Source: Litsea cubeba
Taxonomy: Eukaryota; Streptophyta; Magnoliopsida; Laurales; Lauraceae
DNA length: 64,000 bases
Reading direction: 5' to 3'
Assembly (NCBI GenBank): GCA_012931725.1
Contig: CM022955.1
Location: 16,010,654 to 16,074,653 of the forward strand
The notes beneath the pieces are model-generated. The model saw only the letters and a program-made list of their open reading frames with translations. It ran no database searches and was not told where the DNA came from. Positions 46,447 to 58,480 of this stretch are shown here, in pieces (within the stretch, counting starts at the first letter, position 1; each line of letters opens with the position of its first letter). The translations under genes were made by a program, and so were the position numbers.

Positions 46447-49153
46447 AGATAATTGCCGTTTGTGGCATAATAGACTGGGACATCCTCATTCCAAGGCTTT
46501 ATCCCTTATGTTAAATTCTGGTTTATTAAATAAATCTATTGGTTTATCTACTTGTGTGCCTTTTGATTGTGCTACTTGTAAAATGGGAAAGAGCAAAACT
46601 CTTCCGTTTCCTCTCTCCACTTCCCACACCACTCAATGTTTTGATTTAGTTCATAGTGATGTATGGGGAATTGCTCCAGCCCTTTCCCATGCTAACTATA
46701 AATATTTTGTGACTTTCATTGATGATTTTAGTCGGTTCACATGGGTATATTTTCTCCATTCAAAATCTGATGTTTTTAATGTTTTTAAAATTTTTCTCGC
46801 TTATGTTGAGAATCAATTTTCCACTTGCATTAAAATCTTGCGATCTGATTCCGGCGGGGAATATGTATCCTCAGATTTTCAACGGTTTTTGCAACAAAAA
46901 GGCATTATTTCTCAAAAAACTTGTCCTTATACTCCCCAGCAGAATGGAATTGCTGAAAGGAAAAATAGACATCTCCTTGATGTCACTCGTTCCCTTCTTC
47001 TTGAATCATCGGTTCCTACCCGTTTCTGGGTTGAGGCATTGGCTACGGCGACTCATCTAATTAATCGTATGCCATCCACTTCCATTGAGAATCAAAGTCC
47101 ATATTACCGATTGTACAAGATCTCTCCATCCTATGATGATCTTCATGTTTTTGGCTCCATTTGTTTTGTGCATTTGCCTCCTTCTGAGAGAACAAAACTA
47201 ACCAAACAATCTGCCCAGTGTGTTTTTTTAGGATATGCACCCTTCCAGAAAGGGTTCCTTTGTTATGATCCTCACATTCGTCGCTTACGTACCTCTAGGA
47301 ATGTCGTTTTCTTTGAACAACAATATTTTTTTCAAAAACATATTGATTCTTCTCCCTCCTCATCTTCTTTTGTGTCTTTACCTGGTTTTTCTGACAACCC
47401 ATCAATTGTTCGATTTAATCAAAATTTTGTGTATCATCGAAGGAACAGAGAAGCGCCTACCAGGGATCCCCCTCCTGATCTTCCTCCGGCATCTGATCCA
47501 CCCCCGGCACTTGATACCTCTGGACATCCTTCATTGCGTCGCTCCACTCGTCTTTCGGTACCACCAGCTCGTTATGGGTTTTCACATACTTCTTTAATGG
47601 CCACTTTATCTTCTTCTTACGTTCCCCAATCCTATTCTCAAGCTGTGCAGGATCAATGTTGGAATAAGGCTATGCAAGATGAACTAGATGCATTAGAGCA
47701 AAATCAGACGTGGGACGTTGTCCCGCTTCCTTTAGGTGTCAAACCTATTGGCTGTAAGTGGGTTTTTTCTCTCAAGCTCAAATCAGATGGTACTTTAGAT
47801 CGCTATAAGGCGCGACTGGTTGCTCTTGGAAATCGGCAGGAATATGGCATTGATTATGATGAAACTTTTGCTCCGGTTGCCAAAATGACTACCGTACGCA
47901 CAATTCTTGCTGTTGCTGCATCCCAGTCTTGGCCTCTATATCAAATGGATGTCAAGAATGCGTTTCTACATGGTGATCTCAAAGAAGATGTCTATATGCG
48001 CTTGCCTCAGGGATGCTCCTCCGAGAAGGGTATGGTTGCCAAACTTCGTCGCTCCCTCTATGGTCTGAAGCAAGCTCCTCGTGCATGGTTTGAGAAATTT
48101 CAAGCTGCTCTTCTCCGCTTGGATTTTCATCCGAGCTCGTATGATCCTTCTATGTTTCTACATCATGCTCCATCCGGGATCACTGTACTACTTGTCTATG
48201 TTGATGACATCGTCATTACTGGTCCTAATGCGAAAATGATTCAGGAGCTCCAAGCTTCTCTTAGTGAGACATTTCACATGAAGGATCTCGGCCCTCTACA
48301 CTACTTCCTCGGTCTTGAAGTTCATCAATCGCCTACAGGAATAGTTCTAAATCAACACAAATACATTGTTGATCTCATTGACTTAGCTGGCCTTACTACC
48401 TCTGCACCAGTAGATACGCCAGTCGAAATGAATGTCAAACTCAGCAGAGAAGAGGGTGATCTTCTTTCCGATCCTACTGCATATCGCCAGTTAGTTGGTA
48501 GCTTGATCTACCTGACGATCACTCGTCCTGATATCTCTTATGCGGTCAATCTGATGAGTCAGTTCATGACTGCTCCTCGTCACCTTCATCTAGCGGCTGT
48601 TCGTCGCATCATTCGGTATCTGATTCGCACACCGACTCGTGGGCTGTTTTTTCCATCCAACAATCCTCTTTCTCTCAAAGCTTATTCAGATGCTGATTGG
48701 GCTGGCTGTCCGGATACTCGCAGATCGACGACAGGATGGTGTATGTTTTTAGGTGATAGTCTCATTTCTTGGAAATGCAAGAAACAAGGAACAGTTTCCA
48801 AATCCTCTACCGAGGCTGAGTACAGAGCCATGTCTGCTGCCTGCTCCGAAATTCTTTGGCTACGCGGTCTGCTCTCTGATATTGGTTTTCCAGCAGAAGG
48901 CGCTACCCCCCTCTATGCTGATAATACAAGTGCAATTCGGATTACTGAAAATCCGATTTTTCATGAACGCACTAAACATATCGAGGTTGATTGTCACTTC
49001 ATACGTGATGAGTTTAAACGTGATGTCATCAGCCTTCCTCATGTCTCCACTGAACTTCAACTTGCTGATATTCTTACTAAAGGTCTTCCGCGCCCTCGAC
49101 ATCAGTTCTTGGTTCACAAATTGATGCTTGTTGATTCTCCCGCATCAATTTGA
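46434..49153 (+). CDS. Copia F integrase-RT-RNase H ORF
   Basis: Open in the +1 frame relative to gag-protease (frame open from about 46,274). It carries GAG-pre-integrase LWHNRLGHPHS, the integrase core (HSDVWG, SDSGGEYVS, QQNGIAERKNRHLLD), RT with YVDDIVITG near 48,198, RNase H (DADWAGCPDTRRSTTGW, SKSSTEAEYRAMS) and ends DSPASI at the polypurine tract. There are no internal stops in about 900 codons. With the gag-protease ORF this is the only pair in the window that covers all domains with a single break. Confidence 0.9.
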
Positions 49154-49160
49154 GGGGGGG

Positions 49161-49461
49161 TGTTAAACAGGCCCAAGGCCCAAAGCCCATCAGTAGTCAA
49201 ATGCTATATCTCACGTGGAATTGATTTGGGTCAATATTGAGACAGCTGTAGCTTTCTTAACTTAGAATAGCAATGGTTGTAATTAGTTGATTTCCTAACT
49301 TAGGTTAATGATTGATATTATTAGATTGTTTTCCTTTCTTAGAGCCTTGATTAAAGGCATGTAAATACCTATATATAATGATGGACAATCTCCATAGAAA
49401 AACACACAGAATAATATATTCTCAAGAGTATTCAAAACTCTTTTCAATCGTGAGTTTGTTA
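49161..49461 (+). repeat. 3' LTR of copia F
   Basis: 301 bp, starting directly after TGAGGGGGGG and ending GTTTGTTA, followed by CCAAC. It lacks the 25-bp duplication of the 5' LTR. Confidence 0.95.
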
Positions 49462-49466
49462 CCAAC

Positions 49467-52400
49467 AAGAAACAGAAAACGGGGACTAAACCAGTATGCA
49501 ATCATTGTGAAGGATTCCATGAAACAAGTCAATGTCGAAAGAAATCTGGAGTGTGTTTCGGCTGTGGAAAGGGAGGTCATAAGGTAAAGGATTGTCCGGA
49601 GGCTAGGGAAAGAAATCAAAACAAAAGAAAGGGCGGATGTTTCGGCTGTGGGCAGGAAGGACACCAGGTAAAGGACTGTCCTAAGAGGCAAGGAAGGAAT
49701 CAGAACCAGACACAAGGACAACCCTTTAGGCAAAATCAGCAGGATCGTCAACAGGAGCGTCCTCAGAACCAACGCCCCTACCAACAGAATCAGACCTACC
49801 AGCACCGAGGAAACCAGCAGAACCCACCTCAAGGACAATATTACAATCAAGGCAGGAATAATCCGGGGGGGAACCAAGCTGGGCAACAGCAGAATGGGAG
49901 AGTCTTCGCCCTGACCCATCAGGATGTGGAAGCGGCCAATAATGTTGTTGAGGGTATGGTTTTAATTTCCAGTCATGAAGCTAGTACCTTATTCGATTCT
50001 GGTTCTACGCACTCTTTTGTTTCTCATGATTTTGCTGCTAAGATAGGAAACTCCCCCTCAACATTGACTCATGCATTGATAGTGTCAACACCCACGGGTG
50101 AACACATTCGTACTAGCACCATATTTTATAATTGTATGCTAGAAATTGCACAAGTTCCGATGCCGGCAGACCTGGTAGTGTTACGTATGGATGACTTTGA
50201 TGTCATTTTGGGAATGGATTGGCTTGCTAGGTATCGAGCTATTTTAGATTGCTTTAATAAAGTAGTTCGGTTTAACCTGGAGGGATTTACTCAGGTTAGT
50301 TTGGTGGGAAAGAGGAGACCTGTTAGGTCCATAATCATCTCAGCCATCAAAGCCGTTGAGCTATTGAGGAGTGGGTGCAAAGGCTTTATAGCTTTTATCA
50401 CAGAGGATAAACAGAAGCCCAGATTAGAAGATATCCCTATTGTTAGGGAATTTCCCGATGTATTTTGGATGATTTGCCTGGATTACCCCCAATTCGAGAG
50501 GTAGATTTTACTATTGAGTTAATGCCGGGAACAGCCCCGATTTCTAAGGCACCTTATCGAATGGCTCCTGCGGAACTGAAGGAACTCAAGGATTAATTGG
50601 AGGAGTTATTAGAAAAAGGATTCATCCGACCTAGCGTATCTCCATGGGGAGCACCAGTATTGTTTGTAAAGAAAAAGGATGGCACCCTGAGAATGTGTAT
50701 TGATTATAGACAGTTAAATCAGGTGACTATCAAGAACAAGTACCCGCTACCCCCGCATTGATGAATTATTTGACCAACTACAAGGTGCGAAATACTTTTC
50801 CAAGATTGATCTTAGATCCGGCTACCATCAGCTAAGAGTGAGGGAGGACGATATTTCCAAGACGGCATTTCGGACGCGATATGGTCACTACGAATTTTTA
50901 GTCATGCCTTTCGGTTTGACCAATGCCCCAGCCGCATTCATGGCAATGATGAACCAAGTTTTCCAACCCTATTTGGATAAATTTGTGGTGGTATTTATTG
51001 ATGATATTTTGATTTACTCTAAGGAATGGCACGAGCATGAAGAACATTTGCGTATCTCCTTACAGCTGTTGAGGAACAATCAACTGTATGCCAAGCTAAG
51101 TAAGTGTGATTTTTGGCTTACACAAGTCACATTTTTGGGCCACATTATTTCAGGAGAAGGACTATCAGTAGATCCTACTAAAATTGAAGCAGTTACGAAT
51201 TGGAAGCGACCTGCAAATGTGTCCGAAGTTCGAAGTTTCTTAGGCTTGGCAGGCTATTATCGACGGTTCGTGCAAGGATTTTCTACAATTGCTGGGCCAC
51301 TTACCAGACTCACAAGGAAAGATGTCCCGTTTATTTGGAATGAGAGCTGTGAAGATAGCTTCGGAACTTTGAAAGGTAAGCTCACATCGGCGCCAATCCT
51401 TACCCTCCCCGCTGGGAGTGGAGGATTTGTGATATACTGTGATGCATCGTTGCAGGGACTAGGGTGTGTCCTTATGCAGCATGGAAAAGTGATTGCGTAT
51501 GCTTCCAGACAACTAAAAGTCCATGAACAAAATTATGCGACGCACGACCTTGAGTTAGCAGCTGTGGTATTTGCATTAAAAATTTGGAGGCACTATCTTT
51601 ACGGTGAAGAGTTTGAAGTGTATACCGATCATAAGAGCCTCAAGTACATGTTTTCTCAAAAGGAGTTGAACTTGAGCCAACGGAGATGGATGGAATTTCT
51701 CAAGGACTATGATTTCTCAATCTTTTATCATCCAGGAAAGGCGAATGTTGTAGCTGATGCCTTGAGCAGAAAATCAGCACAGATGGCTTGTTTGACATCG
51801 GAATGGAGATTGCTTGAAGAGATCAAGGACTTGGATGTTAACTTATGGTCTATTTGACAACAAAGTATTATTGGGAAGCTTCAAGGTCCAACCTGAATTA
51901 ATACAAAGAATAAAGGACCACCAGCGGGACGATAAAGCATTGACAGATATCTTTGACAAGATGGACAATAAACCAGATTTCTCTATTGTTAATGGTGTAT
52001 TGTATTTCCGAGGCAGACTCTGTGTACCACATGTTCGAGAAATCAAAGATGAAATTTTGAAAGAAGCCCATCATACAAGATATACTATCCATCCAGGGAG
52101 TACTAAGATGTATCAGAATTTAAAAATCAGATTTTGGTGGGTCGGAATGAAAAATGATGTCACCGAATTTGTCGGCCGTTGTTTTACTTGTCAACAAGTG
52201 AAGGCTGATCATAGAAAGCCGGGGGGATTACTGCAGCCGTTGCCAATACCCGAATGGAAATGGGAGCATATCACTATGGATTTTATTTTCGGATTTCCTA
52301 GAACTTCAAGGCATAATGAACTAATTTGGGTAATCGTGGATCGATTGACTAAATCGGCACACTTTTTACCACTGAAAGGAAAAACCACGATGGAACAACT

Positions 52401-53331
52401 GGCCAAAACTTATGTTCGGGAAATTGTGCGATTACATGGCGTTCCAGCATCAATCGTCTCAGACAGAGATACTAGGTTTGTTTCACAATTTTGGAAAAGC
52501 TTGCAAAAGGCTATGGGTACTAAATTGCATTTTAGCACTGCATATCACCCCCAGACAGACGGGCAGACGGAAAGAACAAATCAAACGTTGGAGGATATGC
52601 TTCGAGCCTGTGCCATAGATTTCACAGACAGTTGGGATGAGCAGTTACCATTAGCAGAGTTTGCTTACAACAATAGTTATCATTCGAGTATTCAGATGGC
52701 TCCTTTTGAGGCTTTGTATGGTAGGAGTTGTCGTTCTCCGATTTGTTGGGAAGAAGTGGGCGATCGACGAATTTTAGGCCCTGAATGGGTGCAAACTTCT
52801 ACTGAGAATATTAAGAAAATTCGGGATCGATTAAAGACTGCTCAGAGCCGCCAGAAGAGTTATGCTAACAAACGCCGACGAGAATTGGAATTTATGGTTG
52901 GTGACTCAGTATTCCTCAAAGTCTCTCCAACTAAGGGAGTGATGCGATTTGGCAAGAAGGGAAAGCTCAGCCCGCGATACATCGGACCATTCAAGATTAC
53001 AGGATGTGTGAGCGATGGGAATGCTTACGAATTGGACCTTCCATCACAGTTAGCTGGTGTTCACAAAGTGTTTCATGTGTCAATGTTGAAGAAATATGAA
53101 CCGGACCCATCTCATGTACTTGATCTTGGGACAATGGATTTACAACCTAATTTATCCTATGAGGAGAGACCTGTTGCAATCTTAGACACCAAGGACATGG
53201 TGTTACGACGACGAACAGTTCGACTTGTTAAGGTGTTATGGACACATCATGATCCAAAGGAGGCCACCTGGGAGCTCGAGGACGACGTTCGGAGCAAGTA
53301 TCCGCATCTTTTTGTCCCAGGTATGTTTTAA
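49467..53331 (+). pseudogene. Gypsy G gag end and pol, with four breaks
   Basis: Zinc knuckles CNHCEGFHETSQC, CFGCGKGGHKVKDC and CFGCGQEGHQVKDC (about 49,498-49,680), a Gln/Asn-rich linker, protease (LFDSGSTHSFVS, VILGMDWL; 49,990-50,220), RT (FIDDILIYS near 51,000), RNase H (CDASLQGLGCVLMQ, TDHKSLKY), integrase (zinc-binding part near 52,070-52,200; FIFGFPRT, VSDRDTRF, YHPQTDGQTERTNQ) and a chromodomain-like end (RRTVRLVKVLW, EATWELE; about 53,160-53,310). Breaks: a missing base near 50,463, TAA at 50,594, an extra C in a C5 run at 50,750-50,754, and a frame change near 51,840. Integrase-chromodomain is one open frame (to 53,331). Confidence 0.88.
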
Positions 53332-53365
53332 TTTGGAAGACCAAATTTTCCCAAGGAGGGGAGTA

Positions 53366-55613
53366 TGTAATATCCTGAGTACTTGGGCGTAGGATGGTCT
53401 GGCCCAGGTAGTATCTTAGTTATAGTCTGACCCAAGTTTTAATGGAAGTAGAAGTCTTAGATTTTTATAAACTTGCTTTCCACGTGAGAGAGAGAGATTG
53501 GGATAGAAGAGAGTTGTAAAACAACTCTAAATGGAAAGTTTGAAAGTGATTGGAATTCCCATCTTTCCCTTTATATATGAGAACCAACGACCCTTTGTGA
53601 TATAATTCTATTCATTGAAGAAGAGTCTGAGAATCTTGTGGATTGCAAATTAGGAGAAGGAGAAAGCTGTTGATGTCAAAGGAGACAATTGTGTATCAAA
53701 GGTGAGTGAATCTTCTTAATTACTCGTTAATGATGTTCCAGACGATTGGAAATTTTGAATTAAAACTATGTATTAAGGTGAGTTCTATGTTTTTTGTCAA
53801 TGGAAGAAGGTTATATGTCTATTGGGATGATATGAATGACAGTAGGATGCAAATACAGGAAAATCCATCAAACAGGAAGTCGTTTGATGGAATTCTGAAG
53901 CCTGTCGTCACTAACACAGTTTGTAGTCTAAGGATTGTGGGACCCACTCTATGATCTGATCTAAGATCAAGACCTCACATCTTAAAGGGGACGTATGGTC
54001 GACCATAGTGGAGTTGAATATTTGATATTTGAATCGGTGGGACACACAGATCAATGCACTCAAAGAATTTCAGGCGTGAAAATCCCAGAAATCACTGTAC
54101 ATGTCGTTTGTAGTTGTGGGACCCACCTATTGATCAGATCAAGGATCAAGATCACACATCTGTTCAAGGATACCTAGTCGACCATGGTGTAGTTGGCTGA
54201 TCATGGATTTGAATAGTGGGACCCACAGTACAGTGAACTTTCTATGATCACAGGCGTGAATAGCTGTATATCATGTTTTGATGTTTGAGGACCCCAGTGA
54301 ATGATCCTATGATGAATCAGAACAGTTGGAATGATGCAATAGCCTTGGTCGACCATTGTGTAGATGGACATCTGATGTTTGGATCAGTGGGACCCACTGA
54401 TCAATGGAATAAAAAATAGTCAGGCGTGACTTTGGGTAAAACTTAGCAGATGTCGGATTTGATTTATGGAACCCAAGATATGTTTTGATGATGGATCAGA
54501 ACCAATGAGTAGAAGAATAAACCTTGGACGACCATGACCTAGAGGTCTGATCATGGTTTAGCCAAGTGGGACCCACTGGATTTTGCCAAGCGGTTCAGAC
54601 GTGAACTGCTCCTTTATGTTGTTCTGTGCAGGAAGATAAAAGGAAGTCTATTTATGGAAATAGACTTGGAATATGTGTAAAATTAATTAATTAAATTCCT
54701 TACTTAAGTGAAATTAAGTTTTGTGATCAATGTTTAATCAACTATGATTAATTAAATATACTGTGATTAATTATTATGATGCAAAGTTGTATTACATATA
54801 ATGTGGGCCCACCATATCACTCTATACCAATTTTGATACGAAGTGGGGGCACCAACCAGTGAAGTAAGTATGGGTCGGGTCCACACTACTACTGTGTAAA
54901 TCATTAATTAATATTTGATTATGAGATATTGTGCACTGGGTCCCAGATTTGGGGAGTTGGACTTGTGTCCGGATGATAGATGGCTTCGGGCCATGATGGC
55001 CGTTATAGCGGCGGGTCCTTAATGGACGTGATGAGCCACTTTGATGGCTGGTCCTTAGTGGACGTGTCTGATGAGACAGGGTCATGGTGACCGGTATACA
55101 TGTATACGATAAGGCCTTTGAGGCGTGGTGATGTGCATGGGCACGGATTGTGTGTGAAAGAATCTAAGTAATATTTAATTATTGATTTAGTCTTATTAAA
55201 TCATGTGATGTTATATTTTATGTGATTTGTGTAATTAGGAATATTCATTCACCAGTAGTACTGATGTTGTGTTACCCCCTTCAGGTAATCAAGCCACGGG
55301 CGGGACAGAGCGGAACAATGATCAGCACGTGAATTTCAATATGCGTGGCTGACAAGAGTGCACGAGAAAAGATATTTTAGTAGAAAAAGGGATTAGCCTG
55401 GTTTAGGGATATTATTTGATATTTTAGTACATTATTGATGCAGACCGAACATAGTAAAGTTTGAGTAGTTACAACTATTTGATTAAATGAAATTATTATT
55501 TGATTTTAAATGCCAAATGCTTATGTGAATTATTTGACTAATGTCTGGTAAATATTACCAAAGTTTATCACGATCCAGAGATCTGACAGGGCCCCAGGAT
55601 TTGGGTCGTGACA
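53366..55613 (+). repeat. 3' LTR of gypsy G
   Basis: 2,248 bp, near-identical to the 5' LTR. Tandem units repeat at 53,996, 54,175, 54,346 and 54,525. Followed directly by the second 138-bp copy. Confidence 0.93.
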
Positions 55614-55751
55614 GTAAGGAGTTGATGTTCCTCATGATCCTTTAAATTTTTCCTTAATATGGACCTCCAAACCACCTAATCCCCAACTCTTGACATATAG
55701 GATTTGACCTTAGCATCCTTATCCACAGCGCAATTGAAGAGGTTTGGAGAC
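55614..55751. repeat. 138-bp direct repeat, right copy (L1 sequence)
   Basis: Starts GTAAGGAGTTGATG directly after the gypsy G 3' LTR (GTCGTGACA) and ends GGTTTGGAGAC, after which the L1 goes on with TGGACAGCC. Identical by eye to 40,725-40,862. Confidence 0.95.
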
Positions 55752-57520
55752 TGGACAGCCAAAGCCTTATCTCCGGCCCAACGGTCTTTCCGAAAGAGAG
55801 TCCTCCGGCTCTCCCCAAAACCAATGTGATATTTAATGTTCTCCATGAATTGTTTTTTAACTAAGAGGATTCCTTTCCATAAAGCTAACGAAGATTTTGG
55901 GGCGTCCTAAATTTCCCACCCGTTTTTAGGAAGACTGTATTTACTTTCTAGAACCTGTCTCCATATGCCGTCTGACCTTTCTTCTATTCTCCAAAGCCAC
56001 TTGCCTAGAAGAGCAAGATTCATTTGTTCGAGGGATCGAATTTCCCAAACCCCCCCCCCCCCCCCCCCCTTTCCTTAGATCTACAGATGGTTTTCCAGTC
56101 CACCAAGTGATACTTCTTCTGCTAGCTATTACATACCATAAGAAATCTCATTGCAACTTTTCAATTCTTTTAATAACTGAGGCCGGCATTTGAAGAGGAA
56201 GAAGTAATAAATTAGCAGGTTAGACAGGACGTACTTGATAAGGGTGACCCTTCCTCCAATGGATAAGTAATTCGCTTTCCATGAAGACAATCTTCTCTCA
56301 ACCCTTTCCACCACTGGGTTCCACAACGATTTTGTAGCTGACTTCACGCACAAAGGCAGCCCCAAATACGTGACTGGCAGCTCGCCCACTTTACACCCCA
56401 TAATCCTTGCAAATTTGTGGAGCAAATATTTGTCCATCCTTATCCCTATCAACTCGCTCATGGAGAAGTTGATTTTAAGACCTGACAATGCTTCGAAACA
56501 AAGGAGGGTGGCTTTAACATATCTAATATGGTCTTCATCATTCCCACAGAAGATGAGTGTGTCGTCAGCAAATTGTAGGTGGCCGATTGCAAGGGTGTTT
56601 TTGGCCACACGGAAGCCCGCAAATAGGCCCACATCCACCTCCGCATTTATCATTCTACTCAGCGCCTCCCCTACAATAAGAAATAAGAAAGGTGAAGGAG
56701 GATCTCCTTGTCTCAGCCCCCTTTCAGTCGGAAAGAATCCCTTCAGGGTGCCATTTATCATAATAGATATCCAGGCTGAAGACACACACTCCTGAATCCA
56801 CATTCTCCATTTTTCTCCAAACCCCATTCTTTTGAGCATATATTGAAGAAACTTCCAATCCACCCGATCAAAGGCCTTCTCCAAATCCAGCTTGCAAATA
56901 ATCCCCGGAAGTTTGTCCTTGTACCTTGAGTGTGCACACTCATTCGCCACCAAGATGTCATCTAAAATCTACCTCCCTGAAACAAAGGCTCATTGCTCTT
57001 TGGATATGATGCCCGGCAAAACCTTCTGAATTCTCCCTGCTAAAACTTTGGCCAAGATTGTGTAGACGCTTCCAAGCAGACTTATTGGCCTGTAGTCCCT
57101 GATGCCGATGTCCCCTGACTTCTTCAAAATAAGCACAATAAAAAAAGCCCCCATGCCTTTAGAAAGCTCTCCCCTCTGGTGGAACTCATTCATAAAGGCT
57201 AGGATGTCCTTTTTTAGTATCACCCAGAATCATTGAAAGAAGGCCAGCAGGAACCCATCTGGACTTGGGGCCTTAGCACGGACTAGGTCGAAAATCGCCT
57301 GACAAACTTCTTCCTCTTTGGCCATTGGGCCCAATGATCCCCAATTCCATCAAAAGCCGGATTGTCCAAGGATGGCCTCTCCCATCCCTCACCAGCGTAA
57401 ACGGATGCGAAATACGCCTCTATGTGATGGATGATATCTTTCTTTTCCAATCTTCCTTGGTTGTTCATGATAGAGGAAATTCTATTAGCCCTTCTTCTTG
57501 AGGAGGCCACCCCGTGGAAG
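55752..57520 (-). pseudogene. L1 ORF2 reverse transcriptase region
   Basis: Minus strand: YRPISLLGSVYTILAKVLAG (near 57,080), CKLDLEKAFDRVDWKFLQ (near 56,890), RGLRQGDPPSPFLFLIVGEA (near 56,690), catalytic LQFADDTLIFCG (near 56,560), YLGLPLCVKSATKSLWNPV and SIGGRVTLIKYVLSNLLIYY. The RT has its FADD motif but the frame is broken by stops and shifts (for example near 56,960 and 57,225), and a C20 run lies at 56,050-56,069. Confidence 0.85.
56050..56069. repeat. Poly(C)20 tract
   Basis: A pure C20 run in the L1 on the plus strand (G20 on the L1 coding strand). It is a second long C run in a LINE of this window, the other being at 8,576-8,600. Confidence 0.9.
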
Positions 57521-58480
57521 AATCTGGTACTCTTATCGCCTTATGTCAACCACTAGCATCTAGATCTCTAGTCTCCACTTGATCTCCTCCTCCCTCAGTT
57601 TTCCTTGGAGCTCTTCTTTGAGCTCTACTCTTTCATCCCTTCTTCTGTAGATAGTTGTTCACTGTCCTCTTTTTTGTCCAACTTCTGAATTTCTACCAAT
57701 ATGTTAGCTTTTTGGATTTGCACGTCACCGGCATTCACCCTTGCCCACTCAATTTTATTCTTCAACACCTGCGATTTTGTGACCATACGATGACCAGCCC
57801 AGCCTTCCACTTTAATCTCTTCCCACCACCCTTGAATGAGGCTTGGGAAGTTCTTTTCCTCTAGCCACATTAGTTCGAACCGGAAAGGGGAGGGGCCCCA
57901 TCCTTCGCAATTGGAGTCGACCAAAATAGGACAATGATCAGATACGGGCTTTGGTAAGGATAGTTGTAATACCTCTTGGTATGCGTCCACCCAATCTATG
58001 GAAACAAGGACTCTGTCCAATCTAGACATGGCTGGGTTCCTCTGGTGATTTGACCAGGTAAAGGAAGCTCTACACAACTGCAGATCCACTAGGGAATGGA
58101 AGTTTATCCAATCCGAGAAGCATCTCATGTCTCCGGTGAGTCTACCCCACCTAGCTTCTCACTTGGGTGTCTAATAATAATCCAGTTTCCACCAATGCAC
58201 TAAGCACCACTCCACCGCCCCCTAATTGTGTCCAACTCACTCCAAAGCTCCATTCTCCTCTGGCTGTTAATTGGACCGTAAACGGTCGTAAGGAGCCATT
58301 TGGAATTGTTAGTCAAATCCTCCACCAAAACTGATAGGGAGAAAGTGCCCTTCCAGCTTTGTAACACGGTGACCGACCGAGTGTCCCACATCAATAATAG
58401 TCCACCCACAGCACCAACCGCGTCAACCGCTACCCATTGGACATATCTCCTTCCCCAAATCTCTTTAACAGCTACCCATT
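57521..58480 (-). pseudogene. L1 ORF2 endonuclease region, 5'-truncated
   Basis: Minus strand: GRRYVQWVAVDAVGAVGG and LLLMWDTRSV near 58,380-58,460 (early part of the AP-endonuclease), TTVYGPINSQRR near 58,275, SFTWSNHQRNPAMSRLDRVL and PKPVSDHCPILVDS (C-terminal endonuclease motifs, 57,930-58,070). Stops separate the blocks. A 13-bp GCTACCCATTGGA repeat at 58,429 and 58,470 lies at the 5' junction with the RTE. Confidence 0.8.

Larger units (their letters stand above)
44103..49461 (+). mobile_element. Ty1/copia LTR retrotransposon F, nearly intact
   Basis: Plus-strand element inside gypsy gag, with target duplication CCAAC (44,098-44,102 and 49,462-49,466), a tRNA-Met primer site (44,429-44,440) and a polypurine tract (49,152-49,160). 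LTRs are identical by eye over 301 bp, but the 5' LTR has an extra copy of its first 25 bp. LTR ends are TG...TA, not TG...CA. Youngest or joint youngest element in the window. Confidence 0.96.
40863..55613 (+). mobile_element. Ty3/gypsy chromovirus-type retrotransposon G, containing copia F
   Basis: Plus-strand element with LTRs of about 2.25 kb (TG...CA), a tRNA-Met primer site (43,116-43,127) and a polypurine tract AAGGAGGGGAGTA before the 3' LTR. The order PR-RT-RNase H-integrase and a C-terminal chromodomain-like part indicate a gypsy chromovirus, closest in layout to the Tekay/Del type. It is flanked not by 5 bp but by a 138-bp repeat of L1 sequence. Copia F (44,103-49,461) interrupts gag. 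Confidence 0.93.
34370..58480 (-). mobile_element. L1-type LINE, split by copia E and gypsy G
   Basis: Minus-strand L1 in pieces 34,370-35,097, 40,677-40,862 and 55,752-58,480. The 3' end has a T15 on the plus strand (34,370-34,384), i.e. a poly(A) tail, preceded by the common plant L1 3' end. Removing E with one TCCTC copy, and G with one 138-bp copy, joins the zf-RVT region without a gap. The 5' end near 58,480 lies within the endonuclease domain, so the element is 5'-truncated. A clear target duplication could not be found. Confidence 0.8.

Noticed and set aside
40725..55751. Reading the 138-bp repeat as an old tandem duplication with normal 5-bp integration
   Set aside because: Normal integration between two copies would leave a short repeat of the last bases (GAGAC) after the 3' LTR; the second 138-bp copy starts directly at the LTR end.
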